Positions 36,176 through 47,095 of a stretch of DNA of 64,000 nt are shown in pieces. Both the position numbers and the translations under genes were made by a program. Position 1 is the first letter of the stretch. Each line of letters begins with the position of its first letter. The notes below the pieces were generated by a model. It ran no database searches, had not been told where the DNA came from, and worked only from the letters and a program-made list of their open reading frames with translations. The stretch spans positions 964,133-1,028,132 of the forward strand of contig NW_022985553.1 in assembly GCF_010093815.1 (NCBI RefSeq), given 5' to 3'. The stretch is from Pseudovirgaria hyperparasitica (taxonomy: Eukaryota; Ascomycota; Dothideomycetes; Acrospermales; Acrospermaceae).

Positions 36176-36755
36176 AATGTGTAAGCGTCCGAGCTCTGGC
36201 ATGCAATAGAAACTGCAAGCAGAAGATAGGCACTACATTACGCTGTGTCTATTGAGACGATGCTTGATCGCAGTCCGTCGTACAGTGCGACGAGCCGCAC
36301 AGAAACATCAATGAACGCTTTAAGGGACCGTATGGTTCAGTGTCAAGGAAACGAGACATGCTCGCATCACGTAGGGTAACTTGCTGAGCCTAATAGTAGA
36401 ACAAAACTCTCAAACAAAAGTCGAGTTGGGTCAAGTGCAGCGCTTGCCCGATACTAAGTGGTTCCACGATGATTCCATTGTGGGTCTTGTAAGGTGAGAG
36501 CATCGTTGAGACTTTGCCTTATTCTGGTCATCAATGTACATCATTAAAGATAGCCTTGATTGTTCCTATGAGCAGATATATAGTCCACAAGAGACTCACT
36601 TAATAGATGCTTGGCTTCGTCACCCACTTGAATGTAATGTTAAGGTTACACGTGACTTCGCGTCAAATGCCAAACGCGACTCCCGATCTTCGTCACGTCC
36701 TCCCATCTTACTGGCAGATCTTAACTTTGACTTCTTTCGCTATGCGCAATACAAT
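36176..36755. other. intergenic, upstream of PNK gene
   Basis: A 580-nt spacer between two same-strand genes. No supported frame or repeat. Confidence 0.5.
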
Positions 36756-39426
36756 ATGAGTCCTTCGCGGAGTTTGAAGAGAACCGATACCGAAGATGGC
36801 TCCGTGTCGCCTCCACCCACGAAGCGGAAGCAGCCTGTTGCCAGTGGCACGACTCGTATGTAGGCTATGATACGTCTGTATCTGGTGCAGTTGCTGAAGG
36901 ACTTCAGAAAAGGCCGTCAAGTCGTTCTTCACGCCAGCATCGCAGAAACAGCCTGAGCAGATGACGTGGAAAGTGTGGAATGATACTCTGCTTGCTGGAG
37001 AGTTCGCGCCATCCGCCTCGCAGGAGCAGGCAAGAACTGAAGATTCGAGATCAAGAAAGATTGCAGCTTTTGACTTTGTACGTGTCTCGGTAGTTTACCA
37101 CTGCCCTCAGGAACTTGCTGGCTTCCACTCTGAGCAGCGGCGCCGTTAGATCTGGAAGACGATAGCTAACATGAGTTCGCGAAGGACTCAACACTTATTG
37201 TTCCATCGTCAGGCAACAAATTCTCTAAAGGGGCGACCGATTGGAAATGGTGGGCCCCTACTGTACCAACAGTATTGAAAGAGCTCCATGATCAAGGGTT
37301 GGTCAAGGCCCCAGAGCGCAAGGGTTACTTTTCTCAGACGTGAAACTAATCAAGTGCATTCTAGCTATCTTGTAGCCGTCGTCAGTAACCAAGCAGGGAT
37401 AACAATGAATGCGAAGTCGCCCAAGTTAGAGATGAAGCGACTCAACGACTTCAAACAGAAGGTCGCAGCAGTCTTTTCGCATCTAGATATGCCTATATGC
37501 ATCTATGCAGCTACCGAGAAAGACCAGTTTCGCAAGCCGCGAACTGGAATGTGGACGAGGCTATTACAAGACCACAACCTTGAGAAGCCAGATGCAGTCG
37601 ATCTTGAGGGATCAATATTTGTGGGAGACGCCGCCGGTAGAGGATCAGAGAAGGGAAACAAAGACCATTCGTGTTCCGATCGAGACTTCGCCGCCAATGT
37701 AGGCATAAAATTCTACAGCCCTGAGGAGTATTTTTCCAAAGAGGACGCCCGACCATTTGTTCGGAACTTCGATCCAGCCAATTATTTGGCCATGTCGATA
37801 CAAACAGGGTCCTCAATAGACAACCGCAAGTCCCCCATCGTGTCTACGTGCTTTGCTGCTGTGTTCGGATGGACTTACATTCATGGCAGCATCTTCGATA
37901 TTTGTTAAAAGTAACCCCCTGGATATTGTCTTGTTCAGTGGGAGTCCTGCCGCCGGGAAGAGCACCTACTACTGGCGACATCTTAAACCCCTGGGGTATG
38001 AGCGTGTAAATCAAGACATCTTAAAGACGGTAAGTTACGAATAAATTAACTCTTTCCCCGTGGGACGTTTAGTCCCCTAGTAAAACCCTAGTGTTTGAAA
38101 TTGAGCGAGTGGTGACGGGTCATATGTTGTGGTACGTCTATAAATGGGTAGAGTAGCTAATTGCAGCGCAGAGAGACAGATGCCTGAAAGTCGCTGATGA
38201 TCTATTGAGAGAGAACAAGTCTGTTGCCGTCGGTATGTCACTTTATTAAAAACACCTAGATTTTGTGTCTTATACATTCTCCTTATGTTTGACATTGCAC
38301 TTTACTCCGCTTCTGCACATCACCACATTCAGATCGCGTGCTGATATAGCTTGAGCTCAGACAACACGAATGCGGATCCGGAAGTACGCGCCTATTGGGT
38401 AGAACTTGCGAGGAAGCACAAAGTCCCAATACGTTGCGTACTTTTCACGGCTGATCCACGCCTTTGCGAACACAACGATGTCGTGCGATCATTAGGCGAA
38501 ATCAGCTACCCAGAGTGTGCGCCAGAAGCCCGTGATGAACTGTCAAGTGTAAGTGCTCTATTCCCGCTCTCGCCTATTTCATGCAGCTTTATCGTCAACT
38601 TGATCTGGCTTGCAATGGTCTGTTTCGGATATTCTTGCTTTGCATTGTCATTCGCTCAAGCTTTATACTTGGCTTGAGCGGACGAGCGCCGACGTCAACG
38701 CCATGTATCGGATAGCAGTTGCCTAGGGGTTGTCTCATACGTGCTTCATTCATCAGGGTCTGCAGACGTGACGGACAAGACTACACAGCCTCGTTATTCT
38801 CACCCGGAGGCTGACGGGAGACACTTCTCTCATAGACCGTCGTTCGTGTATGCAGAACTATTGACACCTGGAGGCTTGCTTCATTATTCCCTCAAATAAC
38901 ACTTTGCTGACAAGCTACCTCCTAGATGAACCCCGAAAAGCGAACGTCACTCCCGAAGTCCGCCTTCTACAGCTTCACGAAGCGCTACCGCGAACCAACG
39001 CTCAAGGAAGGCTTCCAGGACATAACGAAAGTGGATTTCAATGTACGTAAATGCCCAAGGATTGCTCACTACCCGTCTATCACCTTTCGCTACCCTGCCC
39101 CCTTTCCCACGGTCGTTGTCTTGCAGAGCAGAGTTTCAGCCATCTGCAGAACCCTTGTATGGTCTTCTTCCCCACGTTGTATCGCACCCTACAACGCGTG
39201 TATCTTCCCCGTCTATACAAACATCCCTCCCCTCACCCCCATGACTCAGTTCTCTTCCGCGCTCCGATTCCTACTCTGAAACAGCAAAGCACGACAAATA
39301 TCCCATCTAAATGACGTCACACAAAGTATACACAGAGCGGAGCAATCAGCTAACAGAAACCTCCTGTGGCAGTTCGAAGGCACCCCTTCCCAGCGCGCGG
39401 TGTGGAGCAAATACTGGGTATCCTAG
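36756..39426 (+). CDS. bifunctional polynucleotide 3'-phosphatase / 5'-kinase (Pnk1-like)
   Basis: Nine exons proposed: 36756-36855, 36908-37077, 37185-37297, 37365 to about 37841, 37912-38029, 38172-38232, 38361-38548, 38926-39042 and 39373-39426, about 465 aa. Order is phosphatase then kinase, as in Pnk1/PNKP. The phosphatase has the HAD motif DFDST (Asp89, Asp91), VAVVSNQAGI and FVGDAAGR; the kinase has the P-loop GSPAAGKST, DNTNAD and PTLKEGFQDI, ending FEGTPSQRAVWSKYW. An N-terminal PPPTKRKQ patch suggests nuclear import, and KSFFTPASQKQ resembles a PCNA-interacting box (QxxhxxFF-like, weak). The enzyme heals DNA ends for ligation in single- and double-strand break repair. Uncertain points: the exon 4 donor (37829, 37841 or 37808 keep the frame) and two long introns near the 3' end (377 and 330 nt). 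Confidence 0.82.
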
Positions 39427-39805
39427 CAAATCGAGGTTCTTATATGCGGCGAATGGTGGTTACACGGGAAGGGAGAGGCTCGGACGAAGCAGCCCGTCCA
39501 ACGGGATTCTCTCTGGAATTGGAATTCTCGAGCCGCGTTTGATAGGGACGATCATGTATGCGTTTGCGTAAGATGTTTGCGCTTTGTGTGGTGTCCTATT
39601 GTTTCACCATCATCATGCCCTCCACCATCCCGTGAACTGAAAATAGATAGCACATGGATATAGATATGAATATGGATATGGAATAATCATATATCTGGTA
39701 CGGTTCAAGTTGAGTAGATATGGTACGCAAGTTACGCAGGACAAGAGAAGGATAATGGAAACGACTGCGCACAGCTTGTACGCCGGCTGTCACACGTTCT
39801 CTCGT

Positions 39806-39834
39806 AACACACACACACATACACACACACACAC
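39806..39834 (+). repeat. (AC)n microsatellite
   Basis: AC dinucleotide run with one CAT interruption. Confidence 0.85.
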
Positions 39835-42055
39835 CTCATGGTCGGCAAGATATGACGTTAACGTTAATTAAAGGAAGCGCAGCTTTCGGACGTTTTCCGC
39901 ATCGTCATCGTATTTCGGTTTTACTTTTCTTTTTCTTTTGGTCGTCCCTTTTCGTCGCAGATAGACAGGCGTGTGTGCGTGTATGTGTGCGTGATGTTTA
40001 CCAGGATCCATCTGTACCTAATTACATCCGGATAGGGTAGGTATAATATGGGTATGGGTATTATCTCCTCCAGATCGGCCCACTTACTTACTTACTTGTC
40101 TCAGCTTATTTGTCTAACTTAATTACTCAACGAGTCAAAAGGAGTAATTACCATGCCTTTCTTTCTTCTTACTCTATTAATCTGCCATGTTCCCCACTTT
40201 ATCTTACTTTAGCTTGCCTTGCCTTATGCACGCATCGTCGGAAAAACTCTGGTCTGGATGTATGTATGTTTGTATGTTTGTTTTGTATGTTTTGTATGTG
40301 CATACATAACATAGCCCCGCCAAAAATGCTCACCTACTCAGTCAGAAACCCACTCACTAATTAATTATCCCACGAACCCACAAGCCCAAAACCAGTCACC
40401 GCGATCGGGCAGCAGAAATAACGTCATGACTAGCCTATAGTTTGGTCGGTACCCAGGGGGCACGCATTCCCTGTCTGTCTGCCTGCCTGCCTATCTAAAC
40501 TTCCCTCCCGCCCTCCATCTAGCCGCGGAGTTACCGCCTTACTACCGTTGCCCAAGGGGGTTGAGTGGGTGGCTAGGCTAGGGATTGGTTGCTGTAGATG
40601 GTTTATAAGTGATGTGATTACTCTCGTCTGGGAAATGGATGGATAGGCTGATGGCTAGATTCATGAATGGGTAGGTAGGCACGAGATGCTTGCTTCTCTT
40701 CGACAACACCAAGAGTGACGATAGTAGGAGCGAGCAGCAGTAGTAGTACAGAGGGGGAATGCTATGACGGGGTAGTACCTAATGGTATGAATGGTATGGC
40801 AAACTCAAGTCAACCCACGCTGCGCCCCGCACGTCACCTTACCAAGTAGTTTTTTTCTGAACTGTGCCACTTTTGCCACTGTGCTACTAGCAAACGATGG
40901 AAAGGTTTGTTGGTTAGTACGTTACATGAGAGCAAGAGAAGGAAAACAAAATAAAACATTTTATGAGCGCGATCTATACCACCCACCACCACTGGCTCCG
41001 CATCGACTGCGTGCCTGCAACGTGCCGGTTTCGAACAAAAAAAGGGATGTGAAATGTGGGAACCACACAGAGTGCTATGTATGCATGATACTTAGGTTGG
41101 GTTTCTCGTTCCGATTTTCTTTTCTGAGGAGAGCGGTTAGCGGTGTTGGGGTTGGGGAGTGGAGGAGGTTTAGTCAAGAGGTTGGTTTATTATATGCGAT
41201 ATCCTTGTGGTTGAGGTGCGCGTAGTCCGTAGATGTGGTGACGTGACGTGATACCCGCCCGACATCTCAAACACCGGAGACAAATTTACTGTCATACTAC
41301 TCATCTTTGCTCGAAAGGTTCCCATTTTACGAGTAGCGGAGAAGACGTTCATGTGCTTATCATGATATGAGCAGCATCAAATGCGCTTTTTGCAAGTCGA
41401 GCGAGTGTGGGCTCCCGTTCGACCACGACTCGGGGACTCCATCCATAGAGCACGGCGGACAAACATTGATGGTTTGGGCTCCACACACAGTCCACAGTAA
41501 GCTGCCGTTGAACGCTATAATGGCAGACTGTAAAGATTGCTTGTATCATCCGTTTCCTTTGCGCTGCCGTGAGAGCTGAAAGGATAAAGGTGACCATACA
41601 CGGCTAGCTAGTATCGCATCGAATCGAATCCGTGCCGTTGACGGGCTGTCGATCACGATGTTTCATAAGGCGGGACGGCCGGACGATCGACTGGTTGTCA
41701 TCATCACTCTTTCCATCTTTCTCTCTCTCTCTGTGTCTTCTACTGACAACAAGCCTTGTTCTCTACAACACCGTTTTCACTTCGTGTCATCATCCATGTC
41801 GTCCAAGTAGATGCAAAGCGCGCCGTCAACGTCGTCACGCGTGCATCCGTTCGTGCGCTAGCCAGGAACAAGAGCGGCGAGGTTGTTATGGTAAATACTA
41901 CAGCGTTACCGTTGTTCATGGTATCTTCCGTGGCAGCCGTGCGGAGTTAACTGAGGGTTACTCAAGCGTCCAGCTGTATTATGTATACTATACGAGGCGG
42001 CTATTATACGGAATATCTAAGCCGTCTTACTAAGTAATATAGAATAAGCTTAAAG

Positions 42056-42275
42056 CACGTGTATATCCGTAGCCTATAAGGTTCAAATCAGTCAAAAACA
42101 CGTGTAATTAGTGTTGTTTTGAAGCTTGTGAGGTCAAAATCAGTCAAAATCAGTCAAAAGCACGTGTAATCAGTGTTGTTTTGAAGCCTGCAAGGTCAAA
42201 ATCAGTCAAAATCAGTCAAAAACACGTGTATATATGTTATTTTAAAGCCTATAAGGTCAAAATTAGTTAAAATTA
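42056..42275 (+). repeat. 62-bp minisatellite with CACGTG boxes, last copy RIP-like
   Basis: CACGTG occurs at 42056, 42099, 42161 and 42223, so two units are 62 bp apart and the first is shorter (43 bp). Each unit carries CACGTGTA, a GTTGTTTTGAAGC-like stretch, an AAGGTCAAA-like stretch and one or two AATCAGTC repeats. In the last copy CA has become TA and TG has become TA at many sites (AATTAGTTAAAATTA against AATCAGTCAAAATCA; TTATTTTAAAG against TTGTTTTGAAG). No coding frame spans it and no transposon end is visible. Confidence 0.85.
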
Positions 42276-42287
42276 TATATATACTAT

Positions 42288-42345
42288 AGAGAGAGAGGAG
42301 GAGGAAGAGAGAGAGAGAGAAAGAGAAAGAGAGAAGAATAAGAGG
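42288..42345 (+). repeat. GA-rich polypurine tract
   Basis: About 58 nt of almost pure purine (GAGAGA, GAGGAGGAAG, AAGAGAAAG), directly after the minisatellite. Confidence 0.85.
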
Positions 42346-45300
42346 CGGATAGAAGGGTACCGGAGATTACTTCGGCTAAACTAATGACTACATGATTACT
42401 CAGTAAAGCTTTGTTTCGAACGTTTAGAACACTAAAATACGCTGGACGCTTGAGGAACCCTCAGTTAACTGGCTGTCATGCTGAATTTCCTGCGGCCAAG
42501 CGGACGCTGACGGCGGGCGGGGTTATGCAAGCGGATTGGCTGTAGGGGGTGCCGCGTCACATTTTCCCGCCTACATTTCCTGTCATCTCTGTGGTGGGAA
42601 TTAGTTTGAGCCAAAGGCATAGTAAGAAGAAGTTAAAGCATCGTGACGTGTTATGACGATAGACGTGAAGGTAATGTGAATTGATGGCGCAGATGTTGAC
42701 TGCTTTTTTTTTCTTCTTTTGGAAGGGCGGATAAGGCAGTGCGTGACACCCAATCGATTGTAACCCCTTTCGACAACACCACAAAAACGAATCAATCAGA
42801 ACAGAACAAAACACAGCCTGATGTTTGGACTCCTCTGTTTGTTTTTCGTGTTTGGAGCCGAAAGGTTGGGCCTGTGCGCTGTTTGCAACGTGGGCGCAAC
42901 GTGTTGGCAGAGAGCGATATGTGGATCTGTTGAAATATCTCCAAACTCTGGCTTCTTATTGGCGGGCGCAATTACTATATTTGACAAACAGTGGCTTATT
43001 TTCAGGCTTCACAACTTTTGTCCAGCTGCCGCTTTTGTTATGGTCCTAGTCGTCGCTTGTAGGAATATTGTCATACAGCTCCAAGGCATGGGCAGAAGTG
43101 CGAGAGGTTAAGGCCTCCCCGGCCTATACAGGAATGCGGGTTAATTGCAAGTAAGCTCTCGGACAGTCCGATAATCTACGTCCCGTCTCGCGCCGTGCGT
43201 ATGGCATTTCGTATGGCATTTGCTTTACCCCGAAGCCACACTTTGAGATGCTGACCGCCGCCTCTAATTAGTGGCGAATGATTCTGCTTGAAAATGTTCC
43301 GCATCCACTGCGACGACGACGTGCGAGGTCCAGCAGAAGATACATCCTACTTTCGCTCTTTACGCGAATGTGACATGAACATAATGGTTTCGGCGCCAGC
43401 GTCGATGTCTGAAGCGTGACAGACAGGAACGAAGGTGTTGCGGCACAGTCAACGTGGAGCCTGTGACCGTACAATGATCCATCCACCTGGGCAACGCCAT
43501 CGTCAATTTCCAACCCAGACTCTACTTCCGGCGATAAATTAAAGAGAAACACAATTCAGTCTAGAGTATCTCATTAGTCCTTGGTAGCTGGAGTCAATGA
43601 TCCGTAGGTGCAGTGGATTTGCTGCATGGAAAGGAACCGTGATGAGTCTTGCAGGATGCACATTCATTGGATGCCACGCCGAACGTTGAGATGCAAATGG
43701 TTACGTCTGCTATTTGAGTGGTCAAGATGTCTTGCTGTCATTCGTTAAGCCATACCCGTCCAACGGTCAGTCGTCGCGGGTCAACACTCCAGGACCATAT
43801 TAGGAAATCTGCTGTATGCTTCAGCAGGTGACGAAGCTTGCTGGTGCGAGCATTCGATGTGAATGCTCAGCAGGTATGGTACGCACTCTTTACCTCTTGT
43901 CGTCACTAAATTGTATCACATAGGTCGACGATTCAGACCGACAGTTAGGCCTCACGATCATCGGTCGCTCTCCCGACGGGGTCTGTCAGCCTGTCACACA
44001 CACACTCTTTGAGTGATCGTCGCCACTGGAGAAGCATTGAAGCGGGATTTGTTGTTGATCCAGAGTCGAGCGCAAAGCTGTGTGGTTCCATGTCCCACTC
44101 CACTTCTTGAAGGCGCATCCGCGAATGTTCTAGAGAGAAAAACTGGGTGAACTGGGCCTCGGGAGAGGGTATGTAATCGATACGACTGGCCCGTCGGCCC
44201 CACCAGCTGCTCTCAACGTCGAATCACGAATAATGGACCCGTTACCAACGCCGATGCTGAGCTAATCACAGGGATGCAATCAGGACCGATCGTGAGAGTT
44301 GATGCGGTTGGGGCTATCGTGTGCAGATACAGACACGTCCCTGGGTCACCAACAAGGTACCATAACCTGGCTCTCACCGTCTTACTTCTGCATTCGACTT
44401 CTGCTGCTGCAGTTATGGAGAGAATCGGGGACAGAAGTGGTTGGACGCCATGCAAGACGGCGCCCGGGCCGGACGACGGGTTCCTGCGCACGCCGCTCAA
44501 CATTGGACGAAGATGGTGTGCGATTGCCTGGACTCTGGGAGCGAAGGCAGCGGGACGGTCTCTTGTGGCGGCCGAAAATCAGCTGGAAACCAGGATCATG
44601 CAAGGTACGAAGTCGTGTTGAATCGAAAGGAACTCGCTCCACTGACGTTTTGCTGCCGCTGTCTGCTTTATGTTTGTCTTACTCATAAGTCATACTTTCC
44701 CCTGCCGAAGAAGCAATTTCTTCTTCTACTTCTGCTGGAAATGGTGTGGACAGTTACGGACACAAACTGCACAGCAGTCTGTAGGTGTTACTTTTTTTCG
44801 CCCTGTTCCGCAACCCCGTTTGTAGGATCTGTTGGTGTACTAGGGCTAGGCGATCCCAGCCCCGAGAACCCAGCTCTCGGGACCTCAGCAGCCCGGAAGC
44901 TCCACTACGAATATTCGTGATATCGAGCGAGACAATAGTCGGAAAAAAAGGACACGAGAGCACGATAATTGTAATACTGGACGAGACTCCAGAGTAGCTG
45001 TGGAGGAACTAGTTGAAAAGCTCGAGCCGGTGATTGCCTTGAATAATCAGCGACATATGATAAAGTAAAGCTTGCCTAGTCGTAGGCTCGGTCATCAAGA
45101 AAATCTTGCCAGCTGGAGTTCCACATAGCGTAAATGTATGATTGGTCTGGTAGAAACGGGCCTTTCCCAGATGTGGAGACGGAACACACTCAATTGGTAT
45201 GAAAAAGCAGTGTTTTTGATTGGGGAAGCTCGCCTCCATTTCCAGGACGGGATAGTCGCTGTGAAGAGTTTTCTCTGTGGTAGATATTAAGTTGGATCAT

Positions 45301-46083
45301 CAGATGCTGAACAGACGTCAAGTGTCGGTATATGCGGCGGGGAACACGGGAGATTGGGCATGCTCATTGCTCTTCGTGATGGAAATGCCGTAATTCGGTC
45401 CACTGTATCACCAGGATGATGTTATAAAGCGTGTTCCGGGTCTATGGGTCTCGATTCCTGAAGAGCCTTGTCATGCAACAACGTAGGGGTGAGTGTGTAC
45501 TATGTACCTTTGTATCTAGGCATATCGGGAAAGAGGTCGTCTCAGGCCGGAAGAGCTTGCTGCTGTGATGCGCAGTACACTTGGTGCCACTAATGGCATC
45601 CGAATTCATGCATATACGCAGACTCTATTAGAGCATACATAAGGTGTACACAGTCAGGTATGGCGAGCAGCGGATGCAGTGCAGAGCGGGCCGTTGGTTG
45701 GAGAGTCCACCCACCCACACCGAAAGATGAAATTAGAGGCTGGAGCGTGTATGATAGTAGCACGCACTATCGTGTAGCTTCGCCCATGCATGGTGTTTCG
45801 TCGTGTGCAGTTTTTGGGTAGTCGACTGTCGGTGTATTATGGCATGTGAGGCCCCCCTCTCGGCGGCAGCCAGAAAGGGAAGGCTCTGAAGAGTGAAGAG
45901 GGTTGTTTTCCAGGCATTCTTGCTTTTTACACATGCGCTTGCTCGTCCAGTCGTTGGGTTTGTTGACTGGGACATGTAGAAAGTTGATTGTTGACTGGTG
46001 ACTCGCGCATGGGCAGATCGCAGACCCCATTCGAGCCGTGATTTACTGTGTACTGCTCTGGCAACCTAACGCTTCCGACGAGG

Positions 46084-46128
46084 GGACAAGGACAAGGACA
46101 AGCACAAGGGCATGGGCAAGGTTAAGGG
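46084..46128 (+). repeat. GGACAA-type hexamer repeat
   Basis: Perfect copies at the left end (GGACAAGGACAAGGACAA) decay into AGCACAAGGGCATGGGCAAGG-like copies to the right. Confidence 0.75.
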
Positions 46129-46514
46129 CAAACTACTAGAGGGTAAAGAAACTTCTGATTCAAGACTATACCTGACGCGGCTAATACTCTGGACTGTCGG
46201 GCGGGTATCAAGGTTCCCCAAAGCCCTCGGAGCCCCCTCCCTCCCCGGCCACGGCAGCAGGCCACAGGAACTAATAACGTTAAAACAGAAAACAGCTGTT
46301 AGCGACAGCCCGAAGGAAGGGGAGGAAGGGCAGGGCAGGACAGCAGAGACCAGCCGCTTGTGAGGATTCGGCTGGCGTCTCTTCCCCCATCAGCAACGAG
46401 ACGGTAACATGCGAACAAGCTTGGGATTCGAAAAGGAACAAGAACAAGAAAACAGCCCTGGCCTTGGCTCCGAGACCTCGTCCTTGTATGCAAACTTCTT
46501 TCTATTCTCTGCCC

Positions 46515-46606
46515 GTCCACTTCTCGCTACTTCTCTTCTTTTCTCTTTTTTCTTCCTCCGCGTCCTATTCCTCTCACTCCTCACTCCTCTCCTCTCACTT
46601 CGTTCA
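46515..46606 (+). promoter_or_regulatory. C/T-rich tract upstream of the 47.1-kb gene
   Basis: About 90 nt that are mostly pyrimidine on the plus strand (TTCTCTTCTTTTCTC, CTCCTCACTCCTCTCC). Pyrimidine tracts like this are common just before transcription starts of active genes in filamentous fungi. The 490-nt distance to the start codon would mean a long 5' UTR. Confidence 0.35.
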
Positions 46607-47095
46607 ATTCGACATTCGCTTCGAACCCTAGCATCGGCCACTCATACCACCGCGCGCTCGTCCAGCACCGAAGACTCATTGCACAACGTCTTTGCGACCG
46701 CTCCAGCACTGCCAACTCAGCATTCCCCCCGTCGTCTCACGTGCAACTGCCGCTGCGTGGGGGCTTCGGGCTGCTTCCCACTGTGTGTGAGAGTATAACT
46801 GAGAACGCATCGGTTGGCTCGCGTCTTAAGCGCAAAACTGGCAACTGCACATAAACATTGCATCGCACCTGCTACGTGGACTGCCTGTCTCGTGGCACGA
46901 CTACACTCCTTCACTACTACACTCATACTTCCCCAGACCATAACTCACCCTCGACTATCGCTGTCTTACCCCATACTCTCCGCTCACTCGCTGTCCGCCC
47001 ATGCCACCATCGCTGGCTGCTCGAATCTTATATGGTGCTGGGTTCCTGCCTCTCCATAACGCCATCTTTGCTCTCCCAGATATCTCCTCACTGCA

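Larger units (their letters stand above)
39427..47095. other. 7.7-kb gene-poor region with repeats
   Basis: No frame here has a recognisable domain or restores one by splicing. It contains AC repeats (39806-39834), TGTA/TTTG-rich sequence (about 40258-40306), a 62-bp minisatellite (42056-42275), a GA-rich tract (42288-42345), a GGACAA-like repeat (46084-46128) and C/T-rich sequence (46515-46606) upstream of the next gene. A 76-codon ATG frame on the minus strand (45009-45239), open for some 95 codons in all, has balanced composition and might be a gene fragment, but I do not recognise it. Low gene density contrasts with the rest of the window. Confidence 0.55.

Noticed and set aside
42056-42275. 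CRISPR-like array
   Set aside because: Repeats and spacers are not distinct (the whole 62-bp unit repeats), copy number is low and the host is a eukaryote.
44840-44910. tRNA-like hairpin near 44.87 kb
   Set aside because: A short inverted repeat (CCGAGA/TCTCGG) is present but no cloverleaf, no TTCGA arm and no anticodon stem.
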